The position numbers and the translations under genes are program-made. A stretch of DNA of 64,000 bases from Pseudoalteromonas sp. OOF1S-7 (GTDB lineage Bacteria > Pseudomonadota > Gammaproteobacteria > Enterobacterales > Alteromonadaceae): the NCBI RefSeq assembly GCF_022347765.1, contig NZ_JAKRFZ010000004.1, positions 344,823 through 408,822 of the forward strand, read 5' to 3'. The notes under the pieces are model-generated. The model was not told the origin of the DNA and made no database searches. It saw only the letters and a list, made by a program, of their open reading frames with translations. Position 1 is the stretch's first letter, and the number at the start of each line of letters is the position of its first letter. Positions 36,305 through 45,179 of the stretch are shown piece after piece.

Positions 36305-36970
36305 ATGGCGTTCAATCATTCGTACACTGGCCAAAAAGTGGCTATGTCGACGGTCGAAACTAACAAGGTGCTTAAAAACACCTACTTCCTACTGGCAATG
36401 ACACTGGCATTTAGTGCGATTACTGCTGCCATCTCTATGACTATGGCACTACCGCGCTTCACTGGTCTTGTCTGTTCATTAATTGCTTTTGGCCTTTTAT
36501 TTGTAATCCAGAAAAAAGCAAATTCCAGCTCAGCAATTGGCTTGGTTTTCCTGTTCACAGGTTTGCTTGGCTTTGGCTTAGGCCCACTGCTTAGTCACTA
36601 TGCGGCGATGCCAAATGGTAGCCTACTGATTGCACAAGCGCTTGGCTCAACGGCGTTGGTGTTCTTTGGTTTATCGGCTTACGCGTTAACAACTAAGAAA
36701 GACTTCTCTTTCATGGGCGGCTTTCTGGTTGTCGGTATGCTGGTCGTGATCGTATCTAGCCTGGTTAACCTGTTCATTGGCAGCTCCGTTGCATTTATCG
36801 CGATTAACGCGGCGGTTGTATTGCTTATGTCTGGTTTTATCCTGTACGACACCAGCCGTATCGTTAACGGTGGTGAGACAAACTACATCCTGGCAACAGT
36901 CAGCCTGTACCTGAGTATTTATAACCTGTTCACGGCTATCCTTGCGCTACTTGGCTCAAGTGATGACTAA
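36305..36970 (+). CDS. yccA: Bax inhibitor-1/YccA-family membrane protein
   Basis: 221 residues, seven predicted helices, with the C-terminal family pattern LLMSGFILYDTSRIVNGGETNYILATVSLYLSIYNLF split around the Asp pair region. E. coli YccA inhibits FtsH; the family is an inner-membrane one. The ATG follows AAGGAGCTGAAA. The tus genes follow after a terminator, matching the yccA-tusE neighbourhood of Enterobacteria. Confidence 0.92.
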   Translation: MAFNHSYTGQKVAMSTVETNKVLKNTYFLLAMTLAFSAITAAISMTMALPRFTGLVCSLIAFGLLFVIQKKANSSSAIGLVFLFTGLLGFGLGPLLSHYAAMPNGSLLIAQALGSTALVFFGLSAYALTTKKDFSFMGGFLVVGMLVVIVSSLVNLFIGSSVAFIAINAAVVLLMSGFILYDTSRIVNGGETNYILATVSLYLSIYNLFTAILALLGSSDD

Positions 36971-36990
36971 TCCGCTCAGTTTGCTAAAAT

Positions 36991-37014
36991 AAGCCCCATT
37001 CGGGGCTTTTTTTA
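36991..37014 (+). terminator. Rho-independent terminator after yccA
   Basis: AAGCCCC and GGGGCTT around a four-base loop, then seven T and AT. It lies about 20 bases after the yccA stop and ten bases before the tusD start, so it must attenuate rather than isolate if tusD shares the yccA promoter; otherwise tusD must have a promoter inside this short stretch or in yccA. Confidence 0.85.
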
Positions 37015-37024
37015 TGAGTAACTT

Positions 37025-37378
37025 TTGAGCCAGTACGTACTTTCCCTGCACAGTGATGTCAGTAACCACGATGCGTTACAGCAATTGCTGCGCTTTACCC
37101 AAGCTTTACAGGCACAAGATCATCAAGTCGCCTGTATCTTCCTTTATCAGCAAGCTGTTTTGTTTGCCAGTCAGCATTTTAGTTTGGCCAGTGATGAACT
37201 TCAGCCAACGCAACTGTGGCAATCCCTGCATGACGCAGGTATTGCGCTGAAACTGTGCGTTACCGCGGCAGAAAAACATGGTCTGGACACCACGCAGTGT
37301 GGCCCTTTTGAGGTTGCCGGGTTGGCGGAGTTTGCCATGCTGGCGACGAAAGCGGATAAATGGGTGCAATTCAAATGA
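37025..37378 (+). CDS. tusD: TusD sulfurtransferase subunit
   Basis: 117 residues. TusD takes sulfur from TusA and passes it on within TusBCD to TusE for 2-thiouridine synthesis on tRNA wobble positions. The active Cys78 is at exactly the E. coli position in ALKLCVTAAEKHGL. The start is TTG (37025); no ATG lies between the terminator and the conserved start YVLSLHSDV. Its stop overlaps the tusC start (ATGA). Confidence 0.93.
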   Translation: MSQYVLSLHSDVSNHDALQQLLRFTQALQAQDHQVACIFLYQQAVLFASQHFSLASDELQPTQLWQSLHDAGIALKLCVTAAEKHGLDTTQCGPFEVAGLAEFAMLATKADKWVQFK

Positions 37379-37734
37379 GTGAGAACATTCTGGTGATCAA
37401 CCACACTGCCCCATTCGACGGCGCACATATCCGTGAAGGATTAGATATGGCATTGATTTTTGCTGCACTGGATCAGAGTGTTTCCTGGCTTTTTAAGGGT
37501 CCTGCGGTACTAGCTTTAAAACAAGGCAACGATGCATCCCTGTTAGGTATCAAGAACTACTTTAAACAGCTCAAAACGCTGGAGATTTATGATGTTGAGC
37601 AAGTCTATGTCTGCGCTCAAGCCATGCAGCGTTTCGCGCTCACTCCTGAAGCACTGAATATTGACGCCCAGGTCCTGACTTTGGAGGCACAACAGGCATT
37701 ACTCGCACAGCAAAGTAAGGTGGTCAGTTTATGA
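37375..37734 (+). CDS. tusC: TusC sulfur-relay subunit
   Basis: 119 residues, DsrE/DsrF-like fold, structural partner of TusB and TusD. Visible pattern: PFDGAHIREGLDMALIFAAL and VSWLFKGPAVLALKQGN. The ATG at 37375 overlaps the tusD stop, preferable to the in-frame start 15 bases upstream. Confidence 0.93.
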   Translation: MSENILVINHTAPFDGAHIREGLDMALIFAALDQSVSWLFKGPAVLALKQGNDASLLGIKNYFKQLKTLEIYDVEQVYVCAQAMQRFALTPEALNIDAQVLTLEAQQALLAQQSKVVSL

Positions 37735-38006
37735 GCCTTCCAACATTACATATTTTTTCTAAGCCACTGAGCTACTATCATGATGTATTCAGTGCAAGCT
37801 TGCTCGGTGAGCAGGATGTGCTGCTGCTCACACGGGATGCCTGTTATGATCAGGCTGCGTGGCGCAAGCTTAGCGCCAACCGAACCTGTATGCTCAGTGT
37901 CTGTGCTCAGGCACGCGGGATCAGCGCGCAAGATAATATCGAACCGCTCAGCGACCAGCAGTGGGTCTTGCTGGTTGAGCAATGTCATAAAACTATTACG
38001 TGGTAA
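37731..38006 (+). CDS. tusB: TusB sulfur-relay subunit
   Basis: 91 residues, DsrH-like, with [25 protein letters not shown] and [19 protein letters not shown], the C-terminal pattern of TusB. The ATG overlaps tusC by four bases and tusE starts two bases after its stop. Confidence 0.9.
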   Translation: MSLPTLHIFSKPLSYYHDVFSASLLGEQDVLLLTRDACYDQAAWRKLSANRTCMLSVCAQARGISAQDNIEPLSDQQWVLLVEQCHKTITW

Positions 38007-38008
38007 CT

Positions 38009-38338
38009 ATGCTCGTTTTTCAAGATAAACAAATCGAAACAGACAAAGAAGGCTACCTGCTCAACCATCAGGACTGGCATAAAGACTTGGCGCCATTACT
38101 GGCCCAGCAAGAGAATATAACGCTGACAGACGCCCACTGGGAAGTAGTCAACTTTGTGCGCGATTTTTACGAAGAATACAATACCAGCCCGGCCATTCGT
38201 ATGCTGGTTAAGGCCATCGGGCAGAAGCTGGGTGAAGATAAAGGTAAAAGCATTTACCTGTATAAACTGTTTCCGAAAGGTCCGGCAAAACAGGCCACTA
38301 AAATAGCCGGCCTGCCAAAACCGGCTAAGTGTATCTAG
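38009..38338 (+). CDS. tusE: TusE sulfur carrier (DsrC-like)
   Basis: 109 residues. TusE receives sulfur from TusBCD and hands it to MnmA-bound tRNA. The N terminus [19 protein letters not shown] and the C-terminal Cys108 (GLPKPAKCI) match E. coli TusE, whose active Cys is also 108. I start at the ATG at 38009, just after the tusB stop; a GTG at 38000 would add three residues. Confidence 0.95.
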   Translation: MLVFQDKQIETDKEGYLLNHQDWHKDLAPLLAQQENITLTDAHWEVVNFVRDFYEEYNTSPAIRMLVKAIGQKLGEDKGKSIYLYKLFPKGPAKQATKIAGLPKPAKCI

Positions 38339-38344
38339 GCTATC

Positions 38345-40252
38345 CTAGGCTTGTTGCTGTGTGGCATGCCACAGCACACTGATTTCATCAAGTGTGGCAG
38401 GGTCGTCAATGGTCGACGGGACTGTCATCGCTTCACCATCCACCAGCTGACGTAAGTTTTTGCGTAATATCTTTCCGGAACGTGTTTTTGGTAACCGCTC
38501 TACAACCAGAATTTGCTTCAGACAGGCAATTGCACCTATTTTGCCCCGAACAGACTGAACGAGTGCTTCGCGTAACTGTTCCTGAGTAAGATCCACGCCA
38601 TCTTTAAGCACCACCATAGCCACAGGCACCTGGCCTTTTAGCTCATCTTTAGCCGCAAATACGGCACATTCGGCTACGGCGTCATGCGCAGCAACGACCT
38701 CTTCCATCTCTCCGGTCGACAAACGGTGACCAGCCACGTTTATCACATCATCCGTGCGTCCCATAATGAACACATAGCCTTCTTCATCCAGGTACCCCCC
38801 GTCACCAGACAAGTAATAACCCGGAAATTCAGACAAGTAACCTTGTCTAAAACGACGGCTATTTTTCCAGATGCTACTCAGGCAACCAGGCGGTAAAGGA
38901 GTCTTAATTGCAATGAGGCCTTGCTCGTTAGGCGCGCAAGGCTCGCCGTTCCCATCCAGTACGCTCAATTGATAACCCGGTGTTGGCACCGACGCACTGC
39001 CCGCTTTAGTCGGTAAAGGTGATAACCCCATTGGATTAGCGGCAATGGGCCAGCCCGTTTCGGTTTGCCACCAGTGGTCAATAACCGGCAGGCGCGTGAC
39101 AGATTGCAGCCAGTCATAGGTCGCGGGATCCAGGCGCTCTCCTGCGAGGAACAAGGTTTGTAAAGAATGGGTATCATGCTGAGTAAACAGTTTTCCGTCT
39201 GGATCTTCTTTCTTAATGGCACGAAACGCTGTCGGCGCACTGAACAGCGCATTCACCTGATATTCTTCAACCACGCGCCAAAATGCACCTGCATCCGGGG
39301 TCCTGACCGGCTTACCTTCGTACAATATGGTGGTACAGCCAAACAAAAGTGGCGCATAAACAATATAAGAGTGGCCCACGACCCAGCCGATATCTGACGC
39401 GGCCCAAAATACCTGCCCCGGTTTCATGCCGTAAACGGTTTCCATACTGTAGTGTAGCGCTACGGCATGACCTCCCTGCTCATGTACAACGCCTTTGGGG
39501 GTGCCGGTCGTACCTGAGGTATACAAAATATAAAGAGGGTGAGTTGCACTCAATGGCACAGCATCGGCCTGCGGGGCGGCTGCAACCAGCTCGCACCAGT
39601 CAAGATCACGCGGCGCGGACATGTGCGCACGATACTGAGGACGTTGCCAGACAATCGCGTGCTCTATTTGATGCTCCGCCAGCTCTAACGCTTCGTCCAG
39701 CATGGGCTTGTATTCAATCACCCGACCTATCTCAATGCCACAGGATGCGCTCAGTACCAGCTTAGGTTTCGCATCATCAATGCGTACTGCAAGCTCTTTG
39801 GGTGCAAAGCCACCAAATACCACAGAATGAATGGCACCGATCCGCGCACATGCCAGCATGGCCACCACTGCTTGCGGGATCATGGGCATATAGATTACCA
39901 CCCGATCTCCTGCTATCACACCAAGTTTACTGAGCGCCCCGGCAAATGTACTGACTTCCTCCAGCAGTTGTGCATACGTGTAATTCTGCTTTTGTCCTGT
40001 TACAGGTGAATCATAAATCAGTGCGATTTGCTCGGCCCTGCCCTCATTTACCTGATGATCCAGTGCAAGATAACTGGTATTGAGCCTGCCATCTTCAAAC
40101 CAGTGACTCAGCGACTCCTCGTCGTAACTGACTCCGGTTTTTGGTGTGGTATGCCAGTTAAGACGGCCAGCCTGGTTTAGCCAAAAGGCCTCTGGATTTT
40201 GCTCAAATTGTTCATATGCCTGTTGATAGGCCTGATATGCAGTTGTTGTCAT
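38345..40252 (-). CDS. prpE: Propionyl-CoA synthetase (PrpE-type)
   Basis: 635 residues of the acyl-CoA synthetase family. The AMP-binding loop YTSGTTGTPKGV is near residue 243, followed by WWQTETGWPI and YLSGDGGYLDEEGY; the C-terminal GKILRKNLR has the lysine that is acetylated in Acs/PrpE. The segment APKELAVRIDDAKPKLVLSA and overall length fit PrpE better than Acs. It activates propionate (and probably acetate). No other prp gene is near it, so the propionate link is by family only. It is convergent with tusE, six bases apart. Confidence 0.88.
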   Translation of the reverse strand: MTTTAYQAYQQAYEQFEQNPEAFWLNQAGRLNWHTTPKTGVSYDEESLSHWFEDGRLNTSYLALDHQVNEGRAEQIALIYDSPVTGQKQNYTYAQLLEEVSTFAGALSKLGVIAGDRVVIYMPMIPQAVVAMLACARIGAIHSVVFGGFAPKELAVRIDDAKPKLVLSASCGIEIGRVIEYKPMLDEALELAEHQIEHAIVWQRPQYRAHMSAPRDLDWCELVAAAPQADAVPLSATHPLYILYTSGTTGTPKGVVHEQGGHAVALHYSMETVYGMKPGQVFWAASDIGWVVGHSYIVYAPLLFGCTTILYEGKPVRTPDAGAFWRVVEEYQVNALFSAPTAFRAIKKEDPDGKLFTQHDTHSLQTLFLAGERLDPATYDWLQSVTRLPVIDHWWQTETGWPIAANPMGLSPLPTKAGSASVPTPGYQLSVLDGNGEPCAPNEQGLIAIKTPLPPGCLSSIWKNSRRFRQGYLSEFPGYYLSGDGGYLDEEGYVFIMGRTDDVINVAGHRLSTGEMEEVVAAHDAVAECAVFAAKDELKGQVPVAMVVLKDGVDLTQEQLREALVQSVRGKIGAIACLKQILVVERLPKTRSGKILRKNLRQLVDGEAMTVPSTIDDPATLDEISVLWHATQQQA

Positions 40253-40430
40253 AATGATTTCCTGTTGGGTCGGGTCCAGCGGGTATGAAACTCTGCCAAC
40301 TGGTTAATACCCGGTTAACGACCGATACCCTGTAAAACATAGAATTACTGAGATAAAGACAACACTAGACATTGGTCGATGACAGGAAAGAATTTGATCT
40401 GTCGCAAACTTTCGATTAAACGGAGAAACT

Positions 40431-40453
40431 AAAGGCCCCTGGCGGGGGCCTCG
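40431..40453 (-). terminator. Rho-independent terminator of the lipoprotein gene
   Basis: AGGCCCC and GGGGCCT around a short TGGCG loop, 12 bases past the stop. The minus strand continues TTTAGTTT. Confidence 0.75.
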
Positions 40454-40464
40454 TTTGACTTGAT

Positions 40465-42171
40465 TTATTCATCAACTGGCCAGGTATACGGGACCGCCGG
40501 TACAGACAATCCTCTGTCGATGATGGATTCTGCGACGGTTTTGCTCGGATCTGTGGGTGTCCACAAGTCCTGACTGAACGTAAGCGATGCATCTTCGAGT
40601 GCAATATCGCCTAATACCCCACTGGCATCAATATCAAATACAAAGCTGCCAGTGCCGTCATAGCTACATGAAGCAGTCGGTGCATATTCAATATTCGCTT
40701 TGCTACCGCTGCCGTCATAGGTTGCCGTTGCAGCGTCGTACTGGAAGAACTGACGCTGTGAGAATGCCTGCATACTGTGGTCATTGCCCGGTCCTGCCCA
40801 GTTGCAAATAAAGCCCTGGATCAGGCCGTCTGTATCCTCTATTTTTGTGCCGTAACCAAAGTGCGCTTCACCGTTGTCCAGGCTGGGAGAGTTAAATCCG
40901 ATATTTAAAATCCGGCTGTTACTGTCGTTCACCCCGGCCTGCCAAACATAGGCATATTGCCCTGCCAGCGTCGTCAGATCAAAGTTGGCACCAAATATCG
41001 AAAAGTTCTCGCTCCAGCCATCCGGATTATCGACACTGTGGTACTTGTTGTTCACGTCGACCTGATTGTCGCTGTTGAACATACCGCTGTTGCCGTGACC
41101 ACACAGCGTCGCAACCCGAGCTTGCAAAGACATGTTGCCACCAGCGCGCTCATAGGCCAATGAGCCCGCCCGGGTACGCTCATTTTGCGCGCAATTTCCG
41201 CCGGGAAATTCAATGCCACTTACGCCCTGCTCGCCTTCAACCAGATAGGTCAGATGGCCAGAGTAATTCAACAGATCGGCGCCGGGAGTATGCGCCATAG
41301 ATAACGAAATATCGTAATCGGAACCACTCACTGTATACGTGAGCGAAACGATATATTGCCATTCACTACCCGCACGAGTGATGGCGGCAGTGCTAAATGT
41401 TACGCCAGACACGCCTTTGGCATTCATTTCACCAGTGACATCAATACTGCTGCCATCCTCGGGCAGACTCATTCCCGAGTCGAGCGCTGCTGATACCATG
41501 CTGGCTAAGGTCATCAGGCTCATGCGCGACTGATCTCTGAGTCCGCTCAATAAAGCATTGGTCTGCGCCACTGCACAGGCATTACCATCACTGTCACTTT
41601 CCAGCCACAGCCCTAAATCACCACCTGGTAACGTGCCAGATGCCGAGGCGGGATCGGTTGCATCCGGATGTCCTGTATAGGCTACCTGAGGCCCAAAACA
41701 ACTGGCATTCGTGCTATTGCGATAGAATGATTGAACTCGAAACACATCCAGCAAAGGTACTGTACCATTGAGGATCCGACCAATCCGCTGAGTCGACCAC
41801 AAATACGTGGGTACAGACGGACCATACTCCACGGCAGGCCTAGATCCAAAGCCGCGTGCAACTTCATTGCTGCTGTCACTAAAGGGTGAGGATGCCATGA
41901 CCTCCCGAGGGAAGTATACGCCGCGCGAATCGTCCGGCTCATTCTGACCGTCGCTGTCATCCGAATTATTCTCTCCGGCACCAGTATTGTTTGAGCTGCC
42001 ATCGTCAGAGTCAGTGCTATCACTGTTGTTGTCCGAGTCACCACTGGAAGAGTCATTATTTGTAGCAGGTTGCTGCTGATCCTGTGTATTGGTGATACCA
42101 GACTCATCATTGTCCGATGACGAGCATCCCGTTAATAATGCCAGTAAAATATATGGAATATATGTTTTCAT
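40465..42171 (-). CDS. Predicted outer-membrane lipoprotein of unknown function
   Basis: 568 residues. A type II signal peptide has the lipobox LLTGC with Cys16 followed by Ser, so outer-membrane localisation is likely. Residues about 17-85 are a low-complexity Ser/Asp/Asn/Gly linker. The folded part (about 90-568) has scattered Cys (for example ASCFGPQ, GNACAVA, GGNCAQN, ATLCGHG, FICNWAG, ASCSYDG) that could form disulfides, and Asp/Gly-rich turns resembling a beta-sandwich or carbohydrate-related protein. I recognise no family. It stands alone, with its own terminator and a dyad in the promoter region. Confidence 0.75.
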   Translation of the reverse strand: MKTYIPYILLALLTGCSSSDNDESGITNTQDQQQPATNNDSSSGDSDNNSDSTDSDDGSSNNTGAGENNSDDSDGQNEPDDSRGVYFPREVMASSPFSDSSNEVARGFGSRPAVEYGPSVPTYLWSTQRIGRILNGTVPLLDVFRVQSFYRNSTNASCFGPQVAYTGHPDATDPASASGTLPGGDLGLWLESDSDGNACAVAQTNALLSGLRDQSRMSLMTLASMVSAALDSGMSLPEDGSSIDVTGEMNAKGVSGVTFSTAAITRAGSEWQYIVSLTYTVSGSDYDISLSMAHTPGADLLNYSGHLTYLVEGEQGVSGIEFPGGNCAQNERTRAGSLAYERAGGNMSLQARVATLCGHGNSGMFNSDNQVDVNNKYHSVDNPDGWSENFSIFGANFDLTTLAGQYAYVWQAGVNDSNSRILNIGFNSPSLDNGEAHFGYGTKIEDTDGLIQGFICNWAGPGNDHSMQAFSQRQFFQYDAATATYDGSGSKANIEYAPTASCSYDGTGSFVFDIDASGVLGDIALEDASLTFSQDLWTPTDPSKTVAESIIDRGLSVPAVPYTWPVDE

Positions 42172-42251
42172 AGTTGCATACCTTGTTGTCTAACCCGCTT
42201 TAAAGGTAAGCCAAAAAGACCATCAGCTCAAAAAACACCCAGACTGAAGTG

Positions 42252-42274
42252 TGAAAATGTGTTTTACATTTTCA
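42252..42274 (-). promoter_or_regulatory. 9-bp inverted repeat upstream of the lipoprotein gene
   Basis: TGAAAATGT and ACATTTTCA flank five bases (GTTTT), about 80 bases before the ATG, in the AT-rich stretch 42172-42458. It may be an operator. The rest of that stretch shows no gene. Confidence 0.35.
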
Positions 42275-42458
42275 TGCTAAGACTTTGATGTTTCTGCTTT
42301 TACACAAAGTTAGCAAAAGTATGTATTCTCATTTAGATTTCAGAAAAAAGACTAGTGTAATGATTAAAATACATTTTATTGAAATTTTCGGAATAAAAAA
42401 CTGTATTAACCAAAGAACAATTATGGCACAACTTATTACAATTTAACCCACACTGAGA

Positions 42459-45140
42459 TTAGATGGCCTGGTTGCACTCAGACTGCTGGATTGCAATGTG
42501 CATCAGCTCAAATAGCTCGGTCATTGGCGCTTCAATTTTGTCATAGTCTTTTTCTTTCAACAGCGTATCTATTTTTGTGACTGTCTGATAAATATCATGA
42601 CAATCAAACATGGCCGACGTGCCTTTAAGTGCATGTATAGACCGCGCCAGCCCATCAAAGTCGTGGTATTTAAGCTGGTTTTGTAACTGCACCAGCTGCT
42701 CATGCAACCCGGCTATATACTGAGATTTCAGCATGGAAAACTCTTCATCAGGCAGTGCAAGGTCTTCCTCAACAGTGATGTTCAGGTAGTGACTAACCTT
42801 CTTGGCAAATTCAGCTCTGTCGATTGGTTTAGCAAGGTGATCTGTAAAGCCAAGCTTGAGATAGCGTTCCACTTCATGGCTCATGGTATTGGCCGTTAAG
42901 GCAATGACCGGTGCCGTGCAACCCGTTGCCTGAATAAAATTAAATGCCTGCTCGCCATCCATCACCGGCATCTGAATATCCATGAGGATCAAGTCAAACT
43001 CATCGTCCAATACGGCTTGTACAGCCAATTGGCCATTTTCTACTGCCGTCACACTGAGCCCCATTCGTTCAAGAATACGAGTGATAAGACGGCAGTTATC
43101 AACATGATCTTCAGCCAACAGTACTTCACCTTTTAACGACTCGGATTCATAACTTTCCGTCTCTGTGTCGGGCTCCTCTGACTGATGAATTTCCGAAAAC
43201 GTATTCAGCCACTTAGTGCGTTGCGTAGTGTATAAACCTACCGACAAAGTGAAAGCGGTGCCAGAGCCGACTTCACTCTCTACGGTAATGTCTCCATCGA
43301 GCTTCTGCGCCAGGCTTTTCGAGATATTTAGTCCAAGGCCGGTTCCACCGTATTTTCTGGTCGTAGACGAGTCGGCCTGATGAAAAGCATTAAACAGCTC
43401 CTTCTGCTCAGCAGAGGTCATGCCAATTCCGGTATCCTGAACGCGAACCGACAGGGTTTCCTGCGTGCAACTGACATCGATGGAAATTTTGCCCACCGAA
43501 GTAAACTTAAGCGCATTTGAGGTTAGGTTGAGCAGTATCTGTCGCAACCGGGTCGGGTCAATCACAATATAATCTGGCAGTGGAAAATGGTAGTTCAGCT
43601 CAAACTCCAAACCTTTGTCTCTGATCTGCTTACCCAGTAAAGACTCTACGTGAGTAATAGATTGAAACAGATTCGCTTCAATGAGCTCCACTTCCAACCG
43701 GTTTGCCTCTATCTTAGACATATCGAGAATGTCATTGATCAAACCAAGGACATGGCGAGAATTCTGTAAAATTACCGAGATAGCATGATTGCGCTCATGG
43801 GGCTTAATATCCCCCAGCATAATGCCGTCAGCATAGCCAATTATTGATGTCATGGGGGTGCGGATTTCATGACTCATATTCGCCAGGAAGCGGCTTTTCG
43901 CTTCACTGGCGTCGCGTAATTCAGAGGCAAGCTGTTCCAATTCATATGTCCGCTTGAGTACCTTTGCTTCGAGATTTTTATTCAGTTCAATGTTTTCTTC
44001 ATTCGTCAGACGATATTTATCTGCTACGGCGAATGCCAATAGCAAGGCATCCAAGGCAGTGCCTATCAGTCCGATTAAATACAAATTGACCGCGATAGGC
44101 GGAAGTAACCCGAGATTGGTGAAGTTTCCGACCATGTTAGGAATGGCCATACACACATAGGCCAATACAAAGTAGCGAGCCGGTTTAAAACCTTCCATCA
44201 GACGTAGCACGCCAACATAAAGCCCCATGCACAATGCTGAACCCGTAGCTAATGTGGCCCACAAAAAACCAAATCCTGGGAACAGTATACAAAACGGAGT
44301 TCCGATCGCGCCTATTGCGCCAACCCAGAGCGACGCTGTAGACAGTGCAGGGTGTGTTTCTTTGAGCTTAAGCAGTTGATTATAAAACAATACATTGGTT
44401 ATCGGTGTCAGTGCAAAGCCCAGCCAGTGCAAGTGCGCTGAATAAAAGCCAAACAGCTGATCGGAAACATGAAAGAAATGGCTCCATGCGAACACCCAGG
44501 TTGCAGCAAACATTGCATAATACAGATGTGTCATGTCTTTAGAGCCGATATAAATCAGTAAGTTGTACAAACCCAGTACGATACCAACGCTAAAACATAA
44601 CGACATGAAAAGGTTATCGAAGGTTATCTGACGCTCGAACTCTTTAACCGGGACAAGCTCCAGTTTGATAGGTGTATAGAAATAGTCACTCTCAAACAAA
44701 GTTACAATGAAATACCGCTGCTTGGGTAACAAGTGTATTTTATTGCCATAGTGAAAAGGGTATTCATTCGCGTGCATGCCACCGGTAAAAAATCGTTCAA
44801 CCCCTGTCTGCGAGTAAATCCTCGTTTCCACGTTAGACAATACAGTGTTGTACGGATAGAGCACCAAATCCTGATACCTGGAGTGGTTTTCAATTTCGGT
44901 CACTAACCAGTATCGACCAGAAAATAGCGCGCGTTTCGTCTGCTCCGGTTGGCTACGCGCCCATTGTTCAACCTGGGCAAAATTATCCGGGAAACGCGCG
45001 TTGTTCTGAGCCGACAGCACCAAACCCTGGTCGTGTAAATTCTGCCCTCGCTGTGTGCCATCAAATACATACACACTGGCGCTTGCGAAACAGGAACACA
45101 GGCACAACAGCACCGCACATAATAGTCTTAAACTACCCAT
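42459..45140 (-). CDS. 7TMR-DISM hybrid sensor histidine kinase
   Basis: 893 residues. Order of parts: signal peptide; periplasmic 7TMR-DISMED2 domain (about 25-180); seven-helix 7TMR-DISM bundle (about 185-390); coiled coil; HisKA with the phospho-His near 424 (NMSHEIRTPM); HATPase_c with NLTSNALKFT, DTGIGMT and GTGLGLNIS (about 540-650); a receiver with Asp near 722 (ILMDIQMPVMDG); and a C-terminal HPt domain with His near 837 (IHALKGTSAMF). The periplasmic module usually senses carbohydrates or other small molecules. The TonB receptor gene lies 39 bases upstream on the same strand. No output regulator is close by, so the HPt must signal to a distant one. Confidence 0.93.
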   Translation of the reverse strand: MGSLRLLCAVLLCLCSCFASASVYVFDGTQRGQNLHDQGLVLSAQNNARFPDNFAQVEQWARSQPEQTKRALFSGRYWLVTEIENHSRYQDLVLYPYNTVLSNVETRIYSQTGVERFFTGGMHANEYPFHYGNKIHLLPKQRYFIVTLFESDYFYTPIKLELVPVKEFERQITFDNLFMSLCFSVGIVLGLYNLLIYIGSKDMTHLYYAMFAATWVFAWSHFFHVSDQLFGFYSAHLHWLGFALTPITNVLFYNQLLKLKETHPALSTASLWVGAIGAIGTPFCILFPGFGFLWATLATGSALCMGLYVGVLRLMEGFKPARYFVLAYVCMAIPNMVGNFTNLGLLPPIAVNLYLIGLIGTALDALLLAFAVADKYRLTNEENIELNKNLEAKVLKRTYELEQLASELRDASEAKSRFLANMSHEIRTPMTSIIGYADGIMLGDIKPHERNHAISVILQNSRHVLGLINDILDMSKIEANRLEVELIEANLFQSITHVESLLGKQIRDKGLEFELNYHFPLPDYIVIDPTRLRQILLNLTSNALKFTSVGKISIDVSCTQETLSVRVQDTGIGMTSAEQKELFNAFHQADSSTTRKYGGTGLGLNISKSLAQKLDGDITVESEVGSGTAFTLSVGLYTTQRTKWLNTFSEIHQSEEPDTETESYESESLKGEVLLAEDHVDNCRLITRILERMGLSVTAVENGQLAVQAVLDDEFDLILMDIQMPVMDGEQAFNFIQATGCTAPVIALTANTMSHEVERYLKLGFTDHLAKPIDRAEFAKKVSHYLNITVEEDLALPDEEFSMLKSQYIAGLHEQLVQLQNQLKYHDFDGLARSIHALKGTSAMFDCHDIYQTVTKIDTLLKEKDYDKIEAPMTELFELMHIAIQQSECNQAI

Positions 45141-45179
45141 TTGAGACCTTAACTTTGACAGCTCAGGGCAAGTGCCCGG

